Positions 10,382 to 19,370 of a stretch of DNA of 64,000 bases are shown here, piece by piece (position 1 is the stretch's first letter; every line of letters starts with the position of its first letter). A program made the translations under genes and the position numbers. Below the pieces are notes generated by a model. That model saw only the letters and a program-made list of their open reading frames with translations. It did no database searches and had not been told where the DNA came from. The DNA comes from CALMEH01 sp031409875 (GTDB lineage: Bacteria > Acidobacteriota > Blastocatellia > Pyrinomonadales > Pyrinomonadaceae). The DNA is taken from positions 1 through 64,000 of the forward strand of contig JANNYB010000045.1 in NCBI GenBank assembly GCA_031409875.1. Direction: 5' to 3'.

Positions 10382-11446
10382 ATGAATGATTATAAAGAAA
10401 GATTCGATAAATGGTCGCGTGAGGCGCGTGAGAAATTTGAAGAGATTGACAAGCAAATCGGCTTGAAAGACAAACTCGAAAAAGGCGCGGAAGTTTTAAA
10501 AGATACGGCGCAAAAAAGCGCGGACATCGTTAAAGACGGCGTTGAAAAAATCAAGACCGAAGCCGAAAAAACCGAAGTCGGCAAACAAGCCGTAAAGGTT
10601 GCCGAAGGAACTTATAGAACGGCGGAAGAAACCGCGAAAAAAGTTTATCAAGCCAGCGAACCTCTGCGCGATGCGGCGGAAGATGCAGGCGGAAAAGCGG
10701 TTGATGTTGCCGCGAAATCTGCCGTCGAAGCCGAAAAAATCGTCAAACAAGCCGGAAAAAAAGCGGGCGAAGTTTTCACCGTTGCCAGCGAAAAGGCAGG
10801 CGAAGTTTTTGAAGAAACGCGCAAATCGGTCAATAAAACCGCGAAAACCGCCAGCGGAATTTTCAATTTCGGCGCAGGTTGGGCGAAAACTTTCGATTCA
10901 GCTTATAAAACATTTCAAAAAGCGACCGATTGGATTGCCGAAAGTCCCGTGCAAGCCGCAACGACGGGCGTTTCGATGGTTGTCGGCGCAGGTTTAGGCG
11001 TTGTTTTTACAGGTTTGAGTTCGCATTGGTTGTTTAATTCGGCAATTCCAACTTGGTCAGTGCAAAAATTGGGCGAAAAGTTTAACGAATATCTCAAAAC
11101 GCAGGAAGATTTGATTACCAAAGGCGAATTATCAGAAGCCGAAACGGAAAAAATCGAGTTCGAGCGCGGCATCGTAAAATCAGTCGGCGCACCGCTTTTG
11201 GGCGCGTTTTCGTTTGCTTCCGGCGCGGTGATGATGACGAACATCGTCAACCCGAAAACTATCACGGGCGCACCGCTCGACTGGCTTTTGGGCGGCAATC
11301 CTCTGCTCGAAGGCGTTTGGTTTTTCGGCAACGGAATGGTTTGTTTCAAAACGAGTTACGACTTTTTTATGATTGCCCTCGAAGATCAGGAAGACGTGCA
11401 AAAAATGGTCAAAGAAATCAAAGGTTTATTGCCGCAAGCTAGTTGA
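10382..11446 (+). CDS. Amphipathic-helix membrane protein of unknown function
   Basis: 354 residues. Residues 1-175 are almost entirely Lys/Glu/Ala-rich amphipathic helix with quasi-repeats of about 11 residues (EKGAEVLKDTAQKSADIVKD, EKIVKQAGKKAGEVF, EKAGEVFEETRKS), resembling LEA, apolipoprotein-like or Tim44 N-terminal sequence. After residue about 185 there are two or three hydrophobic segments (ATTGVSMVVGAGLGVVFTG, GAPLLGAFSFASGAVMM, LLEGVWFFGNGMVCF). There is no signal peptide. The likely picture is an inner-membrane protein with a long charged cytoplasmic helix. The start ATG follows AAAGGACGAAC. I do not recognise a named family. Confidence 0.75.
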   Translation: MNDYKERFDKWSREAREKFEEIDKQIGLKDKLEKGAEVLKDTAQKSADIVKDGVEKIKTEAEKTEVGKQAVKVAEGTYRTAEETAKKVYQASEPLRDAAEDAGGKAVDVAAKSAVEAEKIVKQAGKKAGEVFTVASEKAGEVFEETRKSVNKTAKTASGIFNFGAGWAKTFDSAYKTFQKATDWIAESPVQAATTGVSMVVGAGLGVVFTGLSSHWLFNSAIPTWSVQKLGEKFNEYLKTQEDLITKGELSEAETEKIEFERGIVKSVGAPLLGAFSFASGAVMMTNIVNPKTITGAPLDWLLGGNPLLEGVWFFGNGMVCFKTSYDFFMIALEDQEDVQKMVKEIKGLLPQAS

Positions 11447-11448
11447 TT

Positions 11449-11525
11449 TCAAATTCCAAATTCCAGATTCCAAATTCCACATAATTCAATCTGGAATCTG
11501 GAATTTGGAATTTGGAATCTGGAAT
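11449..11525. repeat. Inverted microrepeat (AAATTCCAGATTCC words)
   Basis: A run of AAATTCC/AGATTCC words (11449-11482) is followed by its reverse complement (11487-11525, AATCTGGAATCTGGAATTTG words). It forms one long hairpin between two convergent genes and is a likely bidirectional terminator. Similar word-repeat hairpins appear inside or beside genes at 22150-22190, 38267-38344 and 62212-62233. Confidence 0.8.
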
Positions 11526-12566
11526 TTACTTTATCTGAATCGGAAACGGCATAAAACTGAGCGCGAAAATCAGAAGTGTTAAAACCGCAATCAGCTTTCG
11601 CTTAAAATCAAGCGGCGAATCGTCGAGCGGTTCGGGATGTCCGACGCGCATCATAAAGAATAAAATTATCGCAAACAAAAATCCGCTCGGAGAATTGAAG
11701 AAATACCAGCCGGAAACTGCCAAAATAATCATTACGACAAACACGATTCTGCCTGTCCATTTGTGAATTTTTGAATCGAAAATCGCATAAACCGCGTGTC
11801 CGCCGTCGAGTTGTCCCGAAGGAATTAAGTTTAAAGCCGTAACTAACAAACCGACCCAAGCCGCAAAATAAAATGGGTTCGGCTTCATCGCAATTTGCAG
11901 ATTTATCCCGAAAATCCACGCCAAAAACTTGTAAAAAAGAGAGTCGGAAAAAACGATTGTGCCGCCGGCGGCTTCCGTGCCGAGGTTTGCCGTATCGTAT
12001 TGATATGTCGAAAAAGCAATCAGCGCAATCGGAATGAGCGCAATAAATCCGGCAATCGGTCCGGCAACGCCGATGTCGAAAACGGCTTTGCGCGAAGGCA
12101 TCGGTGAAATGATTTTGATAAACGCGCCGAATGTTCCGGCAGGACCGATAAGCGGCGGAGTCGGCAAAAAATAAGGCAACGTCGCATCAACACGATAAAT
12201 GCGGCAAGCGATATAATGACCTAATTCGTGCGATAAAAGTATAAAAATCAACGAAAGCGAAAAGCTGATGCCGTATTTGAAAACCTCGAAATTCGTGAAA
12301 AGTTGGTTAATCGCATAAACGACGAGCCAAAAATATTGAACGGGTAAATCGAGCAGAAAACCACCGATTTCGCCCCAAGTTTGCGGTTCACCGGCGACTT
12401 CGTTGAAAATCGGAATGATGCCGAAAGGCTGTAAAATTCCGGCAAGCGTGATGGTAAAAAACGTAATGAGCAGTAGAAAAAAATGTTTCGCCCAAGTCCG
12501 CACCGTCGGGCGCATCGCTTCGCGGCGGCTGAAAAGATGGTTGGCGGTTTCGTTCAGATTGTCCAT
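11526..12566 (-). CDS. Site-2-protease-type M50 membrane metalloprotease
   Basis: 346 residues with about seven hydrophobic segments. The zinc motif HELGH (His113, Glu114, His117) lies in the segment LIFILLSHELGHYIACR. The third ligand motif, NLIPSGQLDGGHA, is further on in a hydrophobic context. A GPAGTFGAFIKI loop is also typical of the M50 group. The family cuts transmembrane substrates within the inner membrane. The start has no evident ribosome site, and Met18 is an alternative. The upstream DNA consists of microrepeats, so the promoter is not obvious. Confidence 0.88.
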   Translation of the reverse strand: MDNLNETANHLFSRREAMRPTVRTWAKHFFLLLITFFTITLAGILQPFGIIPIFNEVAGEPQTWGEIGGFLLDLPVQYFWLVVYAINQLFTNFEVFKYGISFSLSLIFILLSHELGHYIACRIYRVDATLPYFLPTPPLIGPAGTFGAFIKIISPMPSRKAVFDIGVAGPIAGFIALIPIALIAFSTYQYDTANLGTEAAGGTIVFSDSLFYKFLAWIFGINLQIAMKPNPFYFAAWVGLLVTALNLIPSGQLDGGHAVYAIFDSKIHKWTGRIVFVVMIILAVSGWYFFNSPSGFLFAIILFFMMRVGHPEPLDDSPLDFKRKLIAVLTLLIFALSFMPFPIQIK

Positions 12567-12648
12567 TGCGCGATTACAAATTACAGATTACAAAATTTTA
12601 AGAACATCTAAAATCAGACGATTCAACCTGAATGTTTGATAAGAATTT

Positions 12649-12726
12649 TTGCCCGCGAAACACGCGAAATAGGCGAAAAAAATCTAAGGAATTAATTTTA
12701 GCGTATTTCGCGTGTTTCGCGGGCAA
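12649..12726. repeat. Inverted repeat, GCCCGCGAA family
   Basis: Arms at about 12649-12680 and 12699-12726 pair; the outer end reads TTGCCCGCGAAACACGCGAA. It lies in the 270-base gap between HU and the M50 protease, both on the minus strand. The same family, with a TTGCCCGCGAA start, recurs at 42917, 51429, 57067 and 59070. Nothing else is seen in the gap. Confidence 0.85.
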
Positions 12727-12837
12727 ACTCTTTGGTTTTCAAAAAAATAAATCGCAAATCGCAGTTGACACAACTTCATTATCTTGCGATTTACGATTCA
12801 CAATTTGTAGAAAATAAATTTTTGCGCCGAATTTTAA

Positions 12838-13113
12838 TTATTTAACGGCTTTGGCTTGTAAATCTTTGCCCGGTTTGAAACGGATGGTTTTTCCGGCAGG
12901 AATCGGAACTTCTTTGCCGGTGCGCGGGTTGCGTCCGATGCCGCGTTTTCTGGGTTTAACGACAAACACGCCGAATCCGCGAAGTTCGATGCGTTTTCCT
13001 TCTGCCAGAGCTTCCTTCATTGCGTCAAACAGCGCGTCAACAACCTGCTCGGCTTTTTGTTTCGGCACGCCTGTTTTGTCCGCAACTTGATTAATAATAT
13101 CGAGTTTAATCAT
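12838..13113 (-). CDS. hup: HU family DNA-binding protein
   Basis: 91 residues, the normal HU length. The family signature is seen in GFGVFVVKPRKRGIGRNP and in the DNA-arm sequence RNPRTGKEVPIPAGKTIRFK. It is a nucleoid-associated dimer that bends DNA without strong sequence specificity. The start ATG 13113 has a GAGAGGACG ribosome site. A near-consensus sigma-70 promoter lies upstream. Divergent from the zinc metallopeptidase gene at 13334. Confidence 0.96.
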   Translation of the reverse strand: MIKLDIINQVADKTGVPKQKAEQVVDALFDAMKEALAEGKRIELRGFGVFVVKPRKRGIGRNPRTGKEVPIPAGKTIRFKPGKDLQAKAVK

Positions 13114-13168
13114 TGCAATCGTCCTCTCAGGAAAATGTTGTAAAATAAAACTTTAAAGGCTTCTCATA

Positions 13169-13197
13169 ATAATAGAGAGGTTAGACAAGGCTGTCAA
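13169..13197 (-). promoter_or_regulatory. Sigma-70 promoter of the HU gene
   Basis: On the minus strand a perfect -35 box TTGACA (13197-13192) is followed by a 17-base spacer and the -10 box TATTAT (13174-13169). Transcription would start near 13162 and leave a leader of about 50 bases before ATG 13113. Confidence 0.8.
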
Positions 13198-13333
13198 GAC
13201 TTTATTCGGCTAAAATCAATAAATCTCGTAATTTAACTCGAAAAAGCGGAACGATTTGCGAATTTGAACGTAATGATAGTTTTTTCTGCGGAAACAAAAT
13301 GATAGAATCTCTACGAAAGAGGAACACGAAAGA

Positions 13334-14155
13334 ATGTTAAGAGGAAGAGAAAGCACAAATATTGAAGACGAACGCGGAATGGGCGGCAAAACCATTGCGC
13401 TCGGCGGCGGCGGTTTGGGGATGATTGTCGTTTTGATTTTGGCAGTTATCTGCGGCATTGACCCGCGCCAACTTTTGGATAGCAGCCAGATACAAATGCC
13501 GCAAGAACAACAACAGCAACAGCGAAAACCGCAATCGAACGACGACCAGCGAAAATTTGTCGCGTCGGTTTTGGGAAGCACGGAAGATGTTTGGAATCAG
13601 GTTTTACCGCAACAGGCGCGGCAAAGATACCGTGAACCGAAGCTCGTGCTTTTCGACGGACAAGTTAATTCCGCCTGCGGTGTCGCAGGCTCATCAACCG
13701 GACCGTTTTATTGTCCGGGCGATGAAAAACTCTATCTCGATTTTTCGTTTTTCCGCGAATTGAAAAGCCAATTTCAAGCTCCGGGCGATTTCGCGCAAGC
13801 CTACGTTATCGCGCACGAAGTCGGGCATCACGTCCAAAATCTTTTAGGCACGATGGATCAAGTGAACCGCGCCGGAAATTCAAATCAGCTTTCGGTCAAA
13901 TTGGAGTTACAAGCCGATTGCTACGCCGGAGTTTGGGCATTTTATGCCAATAAACAAGGCTTAATCGAAACGGGCGATTACGAAGAAGCAATCCGTGCGG
14001 CGGGCGCAGTCGGCGATGACAGTATCCAAAGCAAATCGCAAGGCTACGTCGTGCCGGATTCGTTCACACACGGCTCATCGCGCGAGCGAATGACGTGGTT
14101 TTCAAAAGGCGTGCAAACCGGCGATATGCGCCAATGCAACACTTTTGGAAGATAA
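13334..14155 (+). CDS. Neutral zinc metallopeptidase (YpfJ/KPN_02809 family)
   Basis: 273 residues. A basic N-terminus with the motif RGRESTNIEDERG is followed by one membrane helix (about 19-42), a Gln-rich linker (57-66) and the peptidase-like domain. The zinc motif HEVGHH is at 161-166 (His161, Glu162, His165), and LELQADCYAGVW supplies the downstream Glu/Asp region. The family is defined by exactly this architecture; its substrate is unknown. The start follows AAGAGGAACACG. The active domain probably faces the periplasm. Confidence 0.93.
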   Translation: MLRGRESTNIEDERGMGGKTIALGGGGLGMIVVLILAVICGIDPRQLLDSSQIQMPQEQQQQQRKPQSNDDQRKFVASVLGSTEDVWNQVLPQQARQRYREPKLVLFDGQVNSACGVAGSSTGPFYCPGDEKLYLDFSFFRELKSQFQAPGDFAQAYVIAHEVGHHVQNLLGTMDQVNRAGNSNQLSVKLELQADCYAGVWAFYANKQGLIETGDYEEAIRAAGAVGDDSIQSKSQGYVVPDSFTHGSSRERMTWFSKGVQTGDMRQCNTFGR

Positions 14156-14160
14156 AGTCT

Positions 14161-14241
14161 AAAAGTTTAAAAGTGAAAAGGTGAAAAAGTTGGTTGAGCA
14201 GATTCAACAAAACTTTTTCACCTTTTCACTTTTAAACTTTT
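14161..14241. repeat. Perfect 31-base inverted repeat (AAAGTGAAAAGGTG type)
   Basis: Arms 14161-14191 and 14211-14241 are exact reverse complements around a loop containing TTGAGCAGATTCAACAA. It separates two convergent genes and ends one base before the stop codon of the minus-strand gene. A relative with similar words and a TTGAGC...ATCAACAAA loop is at 27582-27661. Confidence 0.92.
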
Positions 14242-14772
14242 TCACATTTCTATCGGTTGAAAAGGCTTGCCGTAAAGTTCTTGATAAACCCATCCTAAAA
14301 ATCTAACCTCCGCCGTGCAGAGCGATTCTATCCAACAGCTTGTCAGATAAATTTGGCGTTCAATATCGTTTGTAATCGCTTCGGCTTGTGTGATGTGCGA
14401 TTCGTTTTGTTTAAAATTGTGGCTTTTGGCGATGTCTTCGTTGGTTTGTTTGGCTTCGCCGAGTGCTTGCAAGATGTCATTTATCCAATGCTGCAATTTC
14501 GCCTCCGAATCATTTTCGCCAAGTGCTTGAAATGCGCCGACGGCAAAACGCGCTTCGGCATTTTCAAACGGATAAACTTCCACGCCGTTTTCCGCGTCTG
14601 ATTTTTGCTTCCATTGAAAAAGTTCTTCAACCTGCGGCAGACGCACGAGTCCGACGCGCTGATCGTAATTCAAAAACCATTCGAGAAGGTCAGCCAACGA
14701 ATTTATATCAATGCCGCCATCGGGCGATTTCCGCAACTTCGGCGGATAATTTTCTTGTGTAGCTTCTGCCAT
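14242..14772 (-). CDS. Hypothetical protein
   Basis: 176 residues, soluble and acidic, without signal peptide or membrane segment. It is predicted mainly helical. The stretch DINSLADLLEWFLNYDQR and the Trp-rich C-terminus (SCWIESLCTAEVRFLGWVYQ) are the most recognisable parts. I do not recognise the family. It lies six bases downstream of a small exported protein and may be co-transcribed with it and the asparaginase. Its stop codon abuts an inverted repeat. Confidence 0.6.
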   Translation of the reverse strand: MAEATQENYPPKLRKSPDGGIDINSLADLLEWFLNYDQRVGLVRLPQVEELFQWKQKSDAENGVEVYPFENAEARFAVGAFQALGENDSEAKLQHWINDILQALGEAKQTNEDIAKSHNFKQNESHITQAEAITNDIERQIYLTSCWIESLCTAEVRFLGWVYQELYGKPFQPIEM

Positions 14773-14778
14773 ATTTTT

Positions 14779-15189
14779 CTAATTTCCAATTACAAATGTA
14801 TCTTTTATTTCTCCGTCTTCGGGATAATGTAGCCAATTATGATTACTTCCTTTAGCCGACCAAATATAAGCTCTCCCGCCCATTACCGAACCGTGCAACA
14901 TAGCGTAATGGTTAAGTAATTCCAACGCTCGTATGGGTATTCTCAAAATCAGCGGAAGAAATTGTTTTCGCGCCGGAAAAGTTACATAACCTTGTTTATC
15001 GCTGGTTCGAGAATCTTCAGCACTTCCTTGTCCGTGCGACCAAGTTTGCCGAACTTCCATATTTGGCAAATGATTTCCGTTTCCGTCAATAACCTTAAGT
15101 TTCCATTCAGGAACGCTAGTTGTCGGATATGGAATTAGCAAAACTGCCGCAATAATAATAAGCAAAAATTTTACAAATTGGCGTTTCAT
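14779..15189 (-). CDS. Small exported protein, possibly with a carboxypeptidase-regulatory-like fold
   Basis: 136 residues with an N-terminal signal or anchor segment (FVKFLLIIIAAVLLIPY). The stretch WKLKVIDGNGNHLPNMEVRQ followed by TSDKQGYVTFP looks like the transthyretin-like beta fold often found in surface proteins, but this is a weak resemblance. The ATG overlaps the upstream asparaginase stop as ATGA (15186-15189), implying translational coupling. Confidence 0.6.
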   Translation of the reverse strand: MKRQFVKFLLIIIAAVLLIPYPTTSVPEWKLKVIDGNGNHLPNMEVRQTWSHGQGSAEDSRTSDKQGYVTFPARKQFLPLILRIPIRALELLNHYAMLHGSVMGGRAYIWSAKGSNHNWLHYPEDGEIKDTFVIGN

Positions 15190-16208
15190 TGTAAATCAAG
15201 TAAAAAACTCGCTTCGACGCTGCCGACCAAATCACCGCGACGGTTTGTTATCGGTAACGGCGAGATTTTCTTCAAAGTTTTCGCGTCAAAAATTCCTAAT
15301 TGTCTTAAAATTTCAACTGAAATAACGGCGCGAGCGCGTTTGTCGTCGCCGTCTTCGATTTTCATTGCGATTCCCAAACCTTTTTTGTAGGTTTGATTCG
15401 GCAAAACGCCGCACAGCCAAACGCCTTCTGCGCCTATTTTTGAAATGAATTTTCCGCGTGCGGCATTCATCAAAAGCGTATCTAATCTATCAGTTCCGCC
15501 GACTAATTCGGGATAATTCATTTTTGCCGTAACGATGCGCCGACACGCTTCGCGCAAGTTCTCATCAAAATCCGCAGGCGGAAAAACCAATTTCAAAAAA
15601 CTTTTCGCCATTGCCCGCACCGACAAAGCGAAATTCGGCGCACAACAACCGTCAACCGCAATCGGAATTTCGTCTTTCGGCGTTTCGGTAAAGCGCGAAA
15701 TTGTTTCCAAAATTTGTTGTTGAATCGGATTTTCAATCAAATCATAAGTCGTAATATCTGCGCCGATATGCTTTGCAAAAGCGAGCATTGCCGCGTGTTT
15801 GCCCGAACAATTATTGTGCAATTGCGTCGGTTTTTCGCCTTCACGAATCATCTCTTCCGCACGTTTTTCGTCAAACGGCAAATGCACACCGCAACGCAAA
15901 TCGCTTTCGCTCAAACCAATTTTTTTGAGCATTTTTTCGGCAATCGCCGTATGAATTTTCTCGCCCGAATGCGATGCACACGCCAGCGCGATTTCAGATT
16001 CAATAAACCCAAACTTTGCCGCAGCACCGCTCGTCAAAAACGGAATCGCCTGAAACGCCTTCGCCGAAGAACGAATAAAACACACCGTTTCCGCGTCGCC
16101 AATCATCGCAACATCATTTCCTTCGCCATCAATAATCAAAAGATGCCCACGATGAATTGATTCAACCGTTTCACCGCGAATGACTTTTGCTAAAATGTTT
16201 GTTTCCAT
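15186..16208 (-). CDS. Asparaginase (PF06089, Rhizobium type)
   Basis: 340 residues from ATG 16208. Conserved blocks of this type are all present: RSSAKAFQ, CASHSGE, NNCSGKHA and VDGCCAPNF. The enzyme hydrolyses L-asparagine to aspartate and ammonia in the cytoplasm. An upstream in-frame TTG at 16226 would add six residues, but homologous proteins begin near the METNILAKVIRGE sequence. Its stop overlaps the following gene's start. Confidence 0.9.
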   Translation of the reverse strand: METNILAKVIRGETVESIHRGHLLIIDGEGNDVAMIGDAETVCFIRSSAKAFQAIPFLTSGAAAKFGFIESEIALACASHSGEKIHTAIAEKMLKKIGLSESDLRCGVHLPFDEKRAEEMIREGEKPTQLHNNCSGKHAAMLAFAKHIGADITTYDLIENPIQQQILETISRFTETPKDEIPIAVDGCCAPNFALSVRAMAKSFLKLVFPPADFDENLREACRRIVTAKMNYPELVGGTDRLDTLLMNAARGKFISKIGAEGVWLCGVLPNQTYKKGLGIAMKIEDGDDKRARAVISVEILRQLGIFDAKTLKKISPLPITNRRGDLVGSVEASFLLDLQ

Positions 16209-16355
16209 AATTTTCAGTTGAGGCAACGGATCTAAATTAAGTGTAATCTATAATTTATAGTTTTAGACAATCAAATAAATTTTAGCAAAGCTAAAGCGAA
16301 TATTGTCAAAATTAAACTGCCGAAAAAATAAATTTCTTAACTTACGCAGTTTTGC

Positions 16356-16549
16356 TTTTGTCGCTGAAGGCGACCAACATTATAGCCTAGCGAGAATCGC
16401 TAGGTCAGTATTTATAACAAATTTCGTCGCTGAAGGCGATGAACAAAAAGCACAGCGATTGTTGCTCGCCTTCAGCGAGCGAATGAATTGACGCAAATTA
16501 CCTAGCGATTCTCGCTAGGCTATAATGTCAGTCGCTTTCAGCGACAAAA
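16356..16549. repeat. Long nested inverted repeat in a divergent gap
   Basis: Arms of about 50 bases (16356-16405 and 16500-16549) pair with few mismatches, and each arm contains smaller palindromes: CCTAGCGAGAATCGCTAGG and GTCGCTGAAGGCGAC. Between the arms lie further GTCGCTGAAGGCGA-like and CTCGCCTTCAGCGAG palindromes. It occupies most of the gap 16209-16592. The rest contains the small palindrome CTATAATTTATAG near 16247, possibly part of the asparaginase promoter. Confidence 0.88.
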
Positions 16550-16592
16550 ACGCAAATTCTCGTCTGTCTAAGGTAAGTAAATTATCAAAATT

Positions 16593-18269
16593 ATGATTTT
16601 TATGAAGTTTAACGGAAAAATATTTTGCACCTTTTTTCTGCTTTTTTCGTCAATTTTATTCGGACAAGATAATAAACTCGAATCTGAAAAAATTCTCTGG
16701 CGGTTGCGGGCGGATACGATTACGAATAATTTACTCAGAGAAACAACCAAAATCAGCGAATTGGAACGTGCTTTGTTGTTTGCAAAACTCGGCGATTTGT
16801 GGTGGAAAACTGACAAAAATCAAGCAGATAATTATTTTGAAAAATCGGTTGACGGCATTTTTTTCTATTCGCCCGACGACAAAAAAACTGAATATTTCGA
16901 TACGACGAGAAAGATTTTATCAATTATCAGCAGTCGCAACCAGAAACAAACCAAGCGTTTGATAAAAATTCTTTCGGATACTGACAAAAGATTTGAGGCA
17001 GATAAAGATTTAAACGCTGACGCTTTGATAAAATTTGCGCTTCAAATCGTTAAGGACAATCCGAGCCAAGCGTTTCAAATCGGAATTATTGCGCTTCAAA
17101 CAGGCGTTCCGAAAGATTTTTATAAGTTGTTCTGGGAGCTGCGCCGTTATAATCAAACGCTTGCCAATCAATTTTTCAAAGAAGCACTTGCCAAAGTGAA
17201 AACTTCGCCAAACTACGATATGTTGCAAGGCATTCAGTTTGCCGTGCTTCCCGAATCAAATACCACCAATTTTCCTGCTGAAATGTCCGCTACATCTCAG
17301 CAAAAAATCGAAGTTCTAAATTTTCTTGCCGATTATTTGCTTGAACTCAGTGCAAAAAAGCGCGTGAATGTGATTTCAAGTTGCAGTTCGGAAGCAATTT
17401 TAGTTTCACGTTCGATAAGATTTTTTGAAACTCTTCTGCCGCAAAAAGCCGGACTCGTCCGTCAGGCGATTGATTCTTGCATAGATGTGAAAAATCAAAG
17501 CGTTTTTGAAACTCTGACTAATCCATCAGAAAAGTTGGAAGTCGAAGATTTACTGAATTTAGCCGATAAAAATAAAGATAATTTTCTGGTTCGCACCGCC
17601 TATTTGACAAAAGCGGCGATGCTCGCTAACAGCCAAAAAAAATACGCACTGATTATAAAAATCGTCAATGATTTAAACGAAGAAGATTTGACTAACGACC
17701 CCGATTTTTGGCAATCGTTGCGTTATGATGCGGCTGGAAAGTTAGCTTATATTCAATTTCAAGAAAGCGATTTACCAAGTGCTTTGAAAACATTAGAAGA
17801 TGTTCCGACATCGTATCAGCCTTTTGCGCGAATAATTTTTATTAAACAATTTTTGGAAGATGACGCATCAAGTTATAGTTTTCGTGTAAGAGTTTTAGAC
17901 GAAATCAGAAAAGATTTTATCGAATCCGACAGACCTTTTAATGAAAAATCAGTTTATTGGTTTGAATTAGTCAAACTCTATTCAAATCATAAACTCGAAA
18001 CACAAGCGGCAGACGTTTTTAAGGAAATAGTAAAAGCCTATAACGATTTTACTGCTGAAGAAAAAGATACAAAAACGCAGATGGTTTCGAGCGAAATTAT
18101 GCCGGCATTTTCTCCCGAATTGCTTGAGCGACAAGAAAGTTCGATTTTTCAAACGGTCGGTTTAATCAATGAGCCAAAATCACGACTAAATGCAAATCTG
18201 ACATTTTTAAAAATTACGCTTCAAAAATACGAATTGCTAAAATCGGTTCCGACTAAAACCAACAAATAA
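16593..18269 (+). CDS. Exported helical-repeat protein of unknown function
   Basis: 558 residues with a signal peptide (GKIFCTFFLLFSSILFGQ). The remainder is strongly helical, with repeated ALLFAKLGDLWWKTDKNQA- and ALKTLEDVPTSY-like segments resembling TPR or HEAT arrays, but no clean consensus. ATG 16593 and ATG 16602 are both possible starts; an AAGGTAAG stretch upstream favours neither strongly. Coding is AT-richer than its neighbours. No catalytic motif is visible. Confidence 0.7.
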   Translation: MIFMKFNGKIFCTFFLLFSSILFGQDNKLESEKILWRLRADTITNNLLRETTKISELERALLFAKLGDLWWKTDKNQADNYFEKSVDGIFFYSPDDKKTEYFDTTRKILSIISSRNQKQTKRLIKILSDTDKRFEADKDLNADALIKFALQIVKDNPSQAFQIGIIALQTGVPKDFYKLFWELRRYNQTLANQFFKEALAKVKTSPNYDMLQGIQFAVLPESNTTNFPAEMSATSQQKIEVLNFLADYLLELSAKKRVNVISSCSSEAILVSRSIRFFETLLPQKAGLVRQAIDSCIDVKNQSVFETLTNPSEKLEVEDLLNLADKNKDNFLVRTAYLTKAAMLANSQKKYALIIKIVNDLNEEDLTNDPDFWQSLRYDAAGKLAYIQFQESDLPSALKTLEDVPTSYQPFARIIFIKQFLEDDASSYSFRVRVLDEIRKDFIESDRPFNEKSVYWFELVKLYSNHKLETQAADVFKEIVKAYNDFTAEEKDTKTQMVSSEIMPAFSPELLERQESSIFQTVGLINEPKSRLNANLTFLKITLQKYELLKSVPTKTNK

Positions 18270-18340
18270 AATAAAATTCTCAAAAATTCATTTTATAACT
18301 CAAGACGTTTTTCAGGCATTAGCAAAAAATAATCGTTAAT

Positions 18341-19360
18341 TTACCGCAAATGTTTCCGCAGATACGAAATGATTTTGTAGCCGTCAATATAAACCCAAGG
18401 CTTTTCGCCGAGCGTGTAATGTCCGCAGGGAATCATTGTTTTTGTGTGTTTGATTTTGTATTCGTGCAATTTATTGAGCATTTGGCGCGATAAATCGAGC
18501 GGAAACGTCAAATCATAAAGCGTGTAAATATATCTCTGCGGACGCGGCGGCATTTGCGCGAGTTTGTCCATATAAGCCATCGGCGAAATCGGCATCCAAT
18601 ATTCGCGCAATTCTTCGAGTTCGACTTTATCTTTCAAACTTTCTTTGACGTGATACGTCGAAAGTCCGTTCCAGACGACATCGGCGACATAACCCGAAAC
18701 GTGATTAAAAACTGCCGCGTCAATATTCAAATCGTGAACAAACGCGAAAAATCCGACGCAACTTCCGATGCTCGTGCCGACAAGTCCGACTTTTTCGTAG
18801 CCTTGTTGTTTCAGCCAACCAATCGCGGCGCGTGTATCAACGACCGATTGCCGCAAAGATTGCAAAGTCTGCCCGACATTCGGCGCGACTAAATAATCAG
18901 CGCGTTCGAGTTCCGGCGGCATTCGTTCTTCGTGATACGGAAGCGTCATCCGAAGCGCAGAAATCCCGACTTTGTTAAAGAATTTGCACAAATCAAAATA
19001 AGTTCCCGGCTTCGCGTTCCAATGCGGAAGCACCAAAACGGCGGCTTTTTTATCTTTTTCGTAAGGAAAAATTTTTGCGTGAACTACATTATTTTCCGCT
19101 GAATTTGTCTTAATTCCACTCGTCCAAGTCAATTCGTAATCCGTAATTCGTAATTCGTAATTGTCCACATTTGGCGCAAAGAAAAATTCGTCCGAATTTG
19201 CGAGAACTTTTTTCGCGTAATCACGATAAAAGATGCGCGGGTCTTCGCCGTTCGCATTTTCGTTCACAAATTCCATTCCCCAATCAAACGGGCGCACGAT
19301 GCGATTATCAATAAGCATCGCAAAATGTTTCTCCCGATTGTGCATATAACGCTTGAGCAT
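18341..19360 (-). CDS. Alpha/beta hydrolase
   Basis: 339 residues from ATG 19360. The nucleophile elbow is GTSIGS (Ser197) and the likely catalytic His314 is in CGHYTLG. LPHWNAKPGTYFDLCKFF is a typical early strand region of this dienelactone-hydrolase-like group. The frame is open to a TTG at 19396, but that extension is translated microrepeat. Residues 68-77 (NYELRITDYEL region) are also encoded by a dispersed CGTAATTCGTAATT-type microrepeat, suggesting an in-frame insertion that left the enzyme intact. The substrate is unknown. Confidence 0.82.
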   Translation of the reverse strand: MLKRYMHNREKHFAMLIDNRIVRPFDWGMEFVNENANGEDPRIFYRDYAKKVLANSDEFFFAPNVDNYELRITDYELTWTSGIKTNSAENNVVHAKIFPYEKDKKAAVLVLPHWNAKPGTYFDLCKFFNKVGISALRMTLPYHEERMPPELERADYLVAPNVGQTLQSLRQSVVDTRAAIGWLKQQGYEKVGLVGTSIGSCVGFFAFVHDLNIDAAVFNHVSGYVADVVWNGLSTYHVKESLKDKVELEELREYWMPISPMAYMDKLAQMPPRPQRYIYTLYDLTFPLDLSRQMLNKLHEYKIKHTKTMIPCGHYTLGEKPWVYIDGYKIISYLRKHLR

Positions 19361-19370
19361 AAGTTTAAAG

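Noticed and set aside
13264..13308. Possible promoter for the 13334 metallopeptidase
   Set aside because: TTGAAC and TAGAAT are present but not with normal spacing to suitable partner boxes.
16413..16421. TATAACAAA arm like the regulon operator
   Set aside because: Only one arm is present and the paired half is repeat sequence; it is likely chance.
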